DNA of 5,200 nt from Opitutia bacterium (GTDB taxonomy: Bacteria; Verrucomicrobiota; Verrucomicrobiia; Opitutales; Seribacteraceae), in the NCBI GenBank assembly GCA_018695085.1, contig JABHOU010000057.1:1-5200 (forward strand), given 5' to 3'. Of this stretch, positions 4,976-5,200 are shown one piece after another (position 1 is the stretch's first letter; the number at the start of each line of letters is the position of its first letter). The position numbers and the translations under genes are program-made. The notes under the pieces were generated by a model. It saw nothing but the letters and a program-made list of their open reading frames with translations, did not search any database and had not been told where the DNA came from.

Positions 4976-5200
4976 TTATTTCTCTATCGTTCCCTTTTTG
5001 CCAGGCCGTTTGCCGCCCTTGGGACGTCCGTCACCTTCTCCGGGTGCTGGACGTTTGCCGGTCCGTTTGCCTGGTTTGCCGGCATCGCCTCCTGGTCGAC
5101 CTCCTCGGCTTTTCCTCATTTCCGCACCAGCTGCCTTTCGCTCTTCTTCGTTGAGTTTGCCGTCTCCATCCTTGTCGAATTTTGCTATTATTTCCTTGCG
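4976..5200 (-). CDS. EF-hand domain protein, C-terminal end (partial)
   Basis: Only the last 74 codons and the TAA stop (4976-4978) are inside the window; the start lies beyond the right edge. The visible part begins with an alpha-helical segment and a canonical calcium-binding EF-hand loop, DKDGDGKLNEEE, with Asp at loop positions 1, 3 and 5, Gly at 6, Leu at 8 and Glu at 12. After a short helix (RKAAGAEMRK) comes a low-complexity tail of about 45 residues rich in Gly, Lys, Arg and Pro, with repeated G-K steps (GKPGKRTGKRPAPG, KGGKRPGKKG). Small EF-hand proteins with such basic tails are common in Planctomycetes and Verrucomicrobiota and are often exported, but a signal peptide would be outside the window. 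Calcium binding is a family inference; the basic tail might contact polyanions. A strong terminator follows the stop. Confidence 0.82.
   Translation of the reverse strand, partial: RKEIIAKFDKDGDGKLNEEERKAAGAEMRKSRGGRPGGDAGKPGKRTGKRPAPGEGDGRPKGGKRPGKKGTIEK
4996..5163 (-). repeat. Degenerate GGCAAA codon repeats in the EF-hand protein tail
   Basis: The hexamer GGCAAA (Gly-Lys) occurs six times on the minus strand, in frame, first in the EF-hand loop and then through the basic tail, often followed by C and a Pro or Arg codon. The pattern suggests that the tail grew by small in-frame duplications. Confidence 0.5.

Noticed and set aside
4963..5154. 63-codon plus-strand open frame at the right edge
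   Set aside because: It is antisense to the EF-hand gene and its repeats; the Cys/Leu/Arg-rich product is what the Gly-Lys repeats give in reverse.
1..5200. A novel defence, mobile or CRISPR-like system
   Set aside because: There are no regularly spaced repeats, transposase, integrase, nuclease or toxin-antitoxin signatures; all genes read as housekeeping or small unknowns with similar base use.

Overview
The window is a compact stretch of bacterial chromosome in which every supported gene lies on the minus strand, so transcription runs from high to low coordinates. Gene content is housekeeping plus small envelope or hypothetical proteins. I see no mobile element, CRISPR array, phage gene, tRNA or rRNA. 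Shine-Dalgarno sequences are weak or absent before most genes. The dihydroorotase belongs to the Bacteroidota/Verrucomicrobiota-like branch (signature IDDQVHFREPG), and the lipoprotein plus DUF1737 pair recalls marine Verrucomicrobiota (Opitutia/Puniceicoccales). That taxonomic placement is inference from protein resemblance, not a tested assignment.

Layout from right to left (5' to 3' of transcription): (1) the C-terminal end of an EF-hand protein with a Gly/Lys/Arg-rich tail, closed by a textbook intrinsic terminator at 4911-4950. (2) A tight four-gene cluster: proA (glutamate-5-semialdehyde dehydrogenase, proline synthesis), a YgaP-like membrane rhodanese starting directly after the proA stop, pyrC-type dihydroorotase (pyrimidine synthesis) 2 nt further on, and an fxsA-family membrane protein starting at GTG 29 nt after pyrC. 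(3) A 79-nt gap, then a small unrecognised lipoprotein and, 29 nt later, a DUF1737 protein. (4) A 160-nt intergenic region holding a perfect 10-bp inverted repeat. (5) The first 91 codons of an NAD-dependent malic enzyme with an N-terminal ACT domain, cut by the window edge.

The four-gene cluster looks like one transcription unit because of its spacing. Its members serve different pathways (proline, sulfur transfer, pyrimidines, membrane), so it reads as a housekeeping operon of convenience, not a dedicated system. proA has no proB beside it here. The lipoprotein and DUF1737 gene probably form a second unit, and malic enzyme a third.

I did not find a convincing undescribed system. The items most worth a second look are the Gln-for-His change in the metal site of the dihydroorotase subfamily, the extra cysteines beside the rhodanese active site, the co-transcribed lipoprotein/DUF1737 pair, and the inverted repeats between transcription units.
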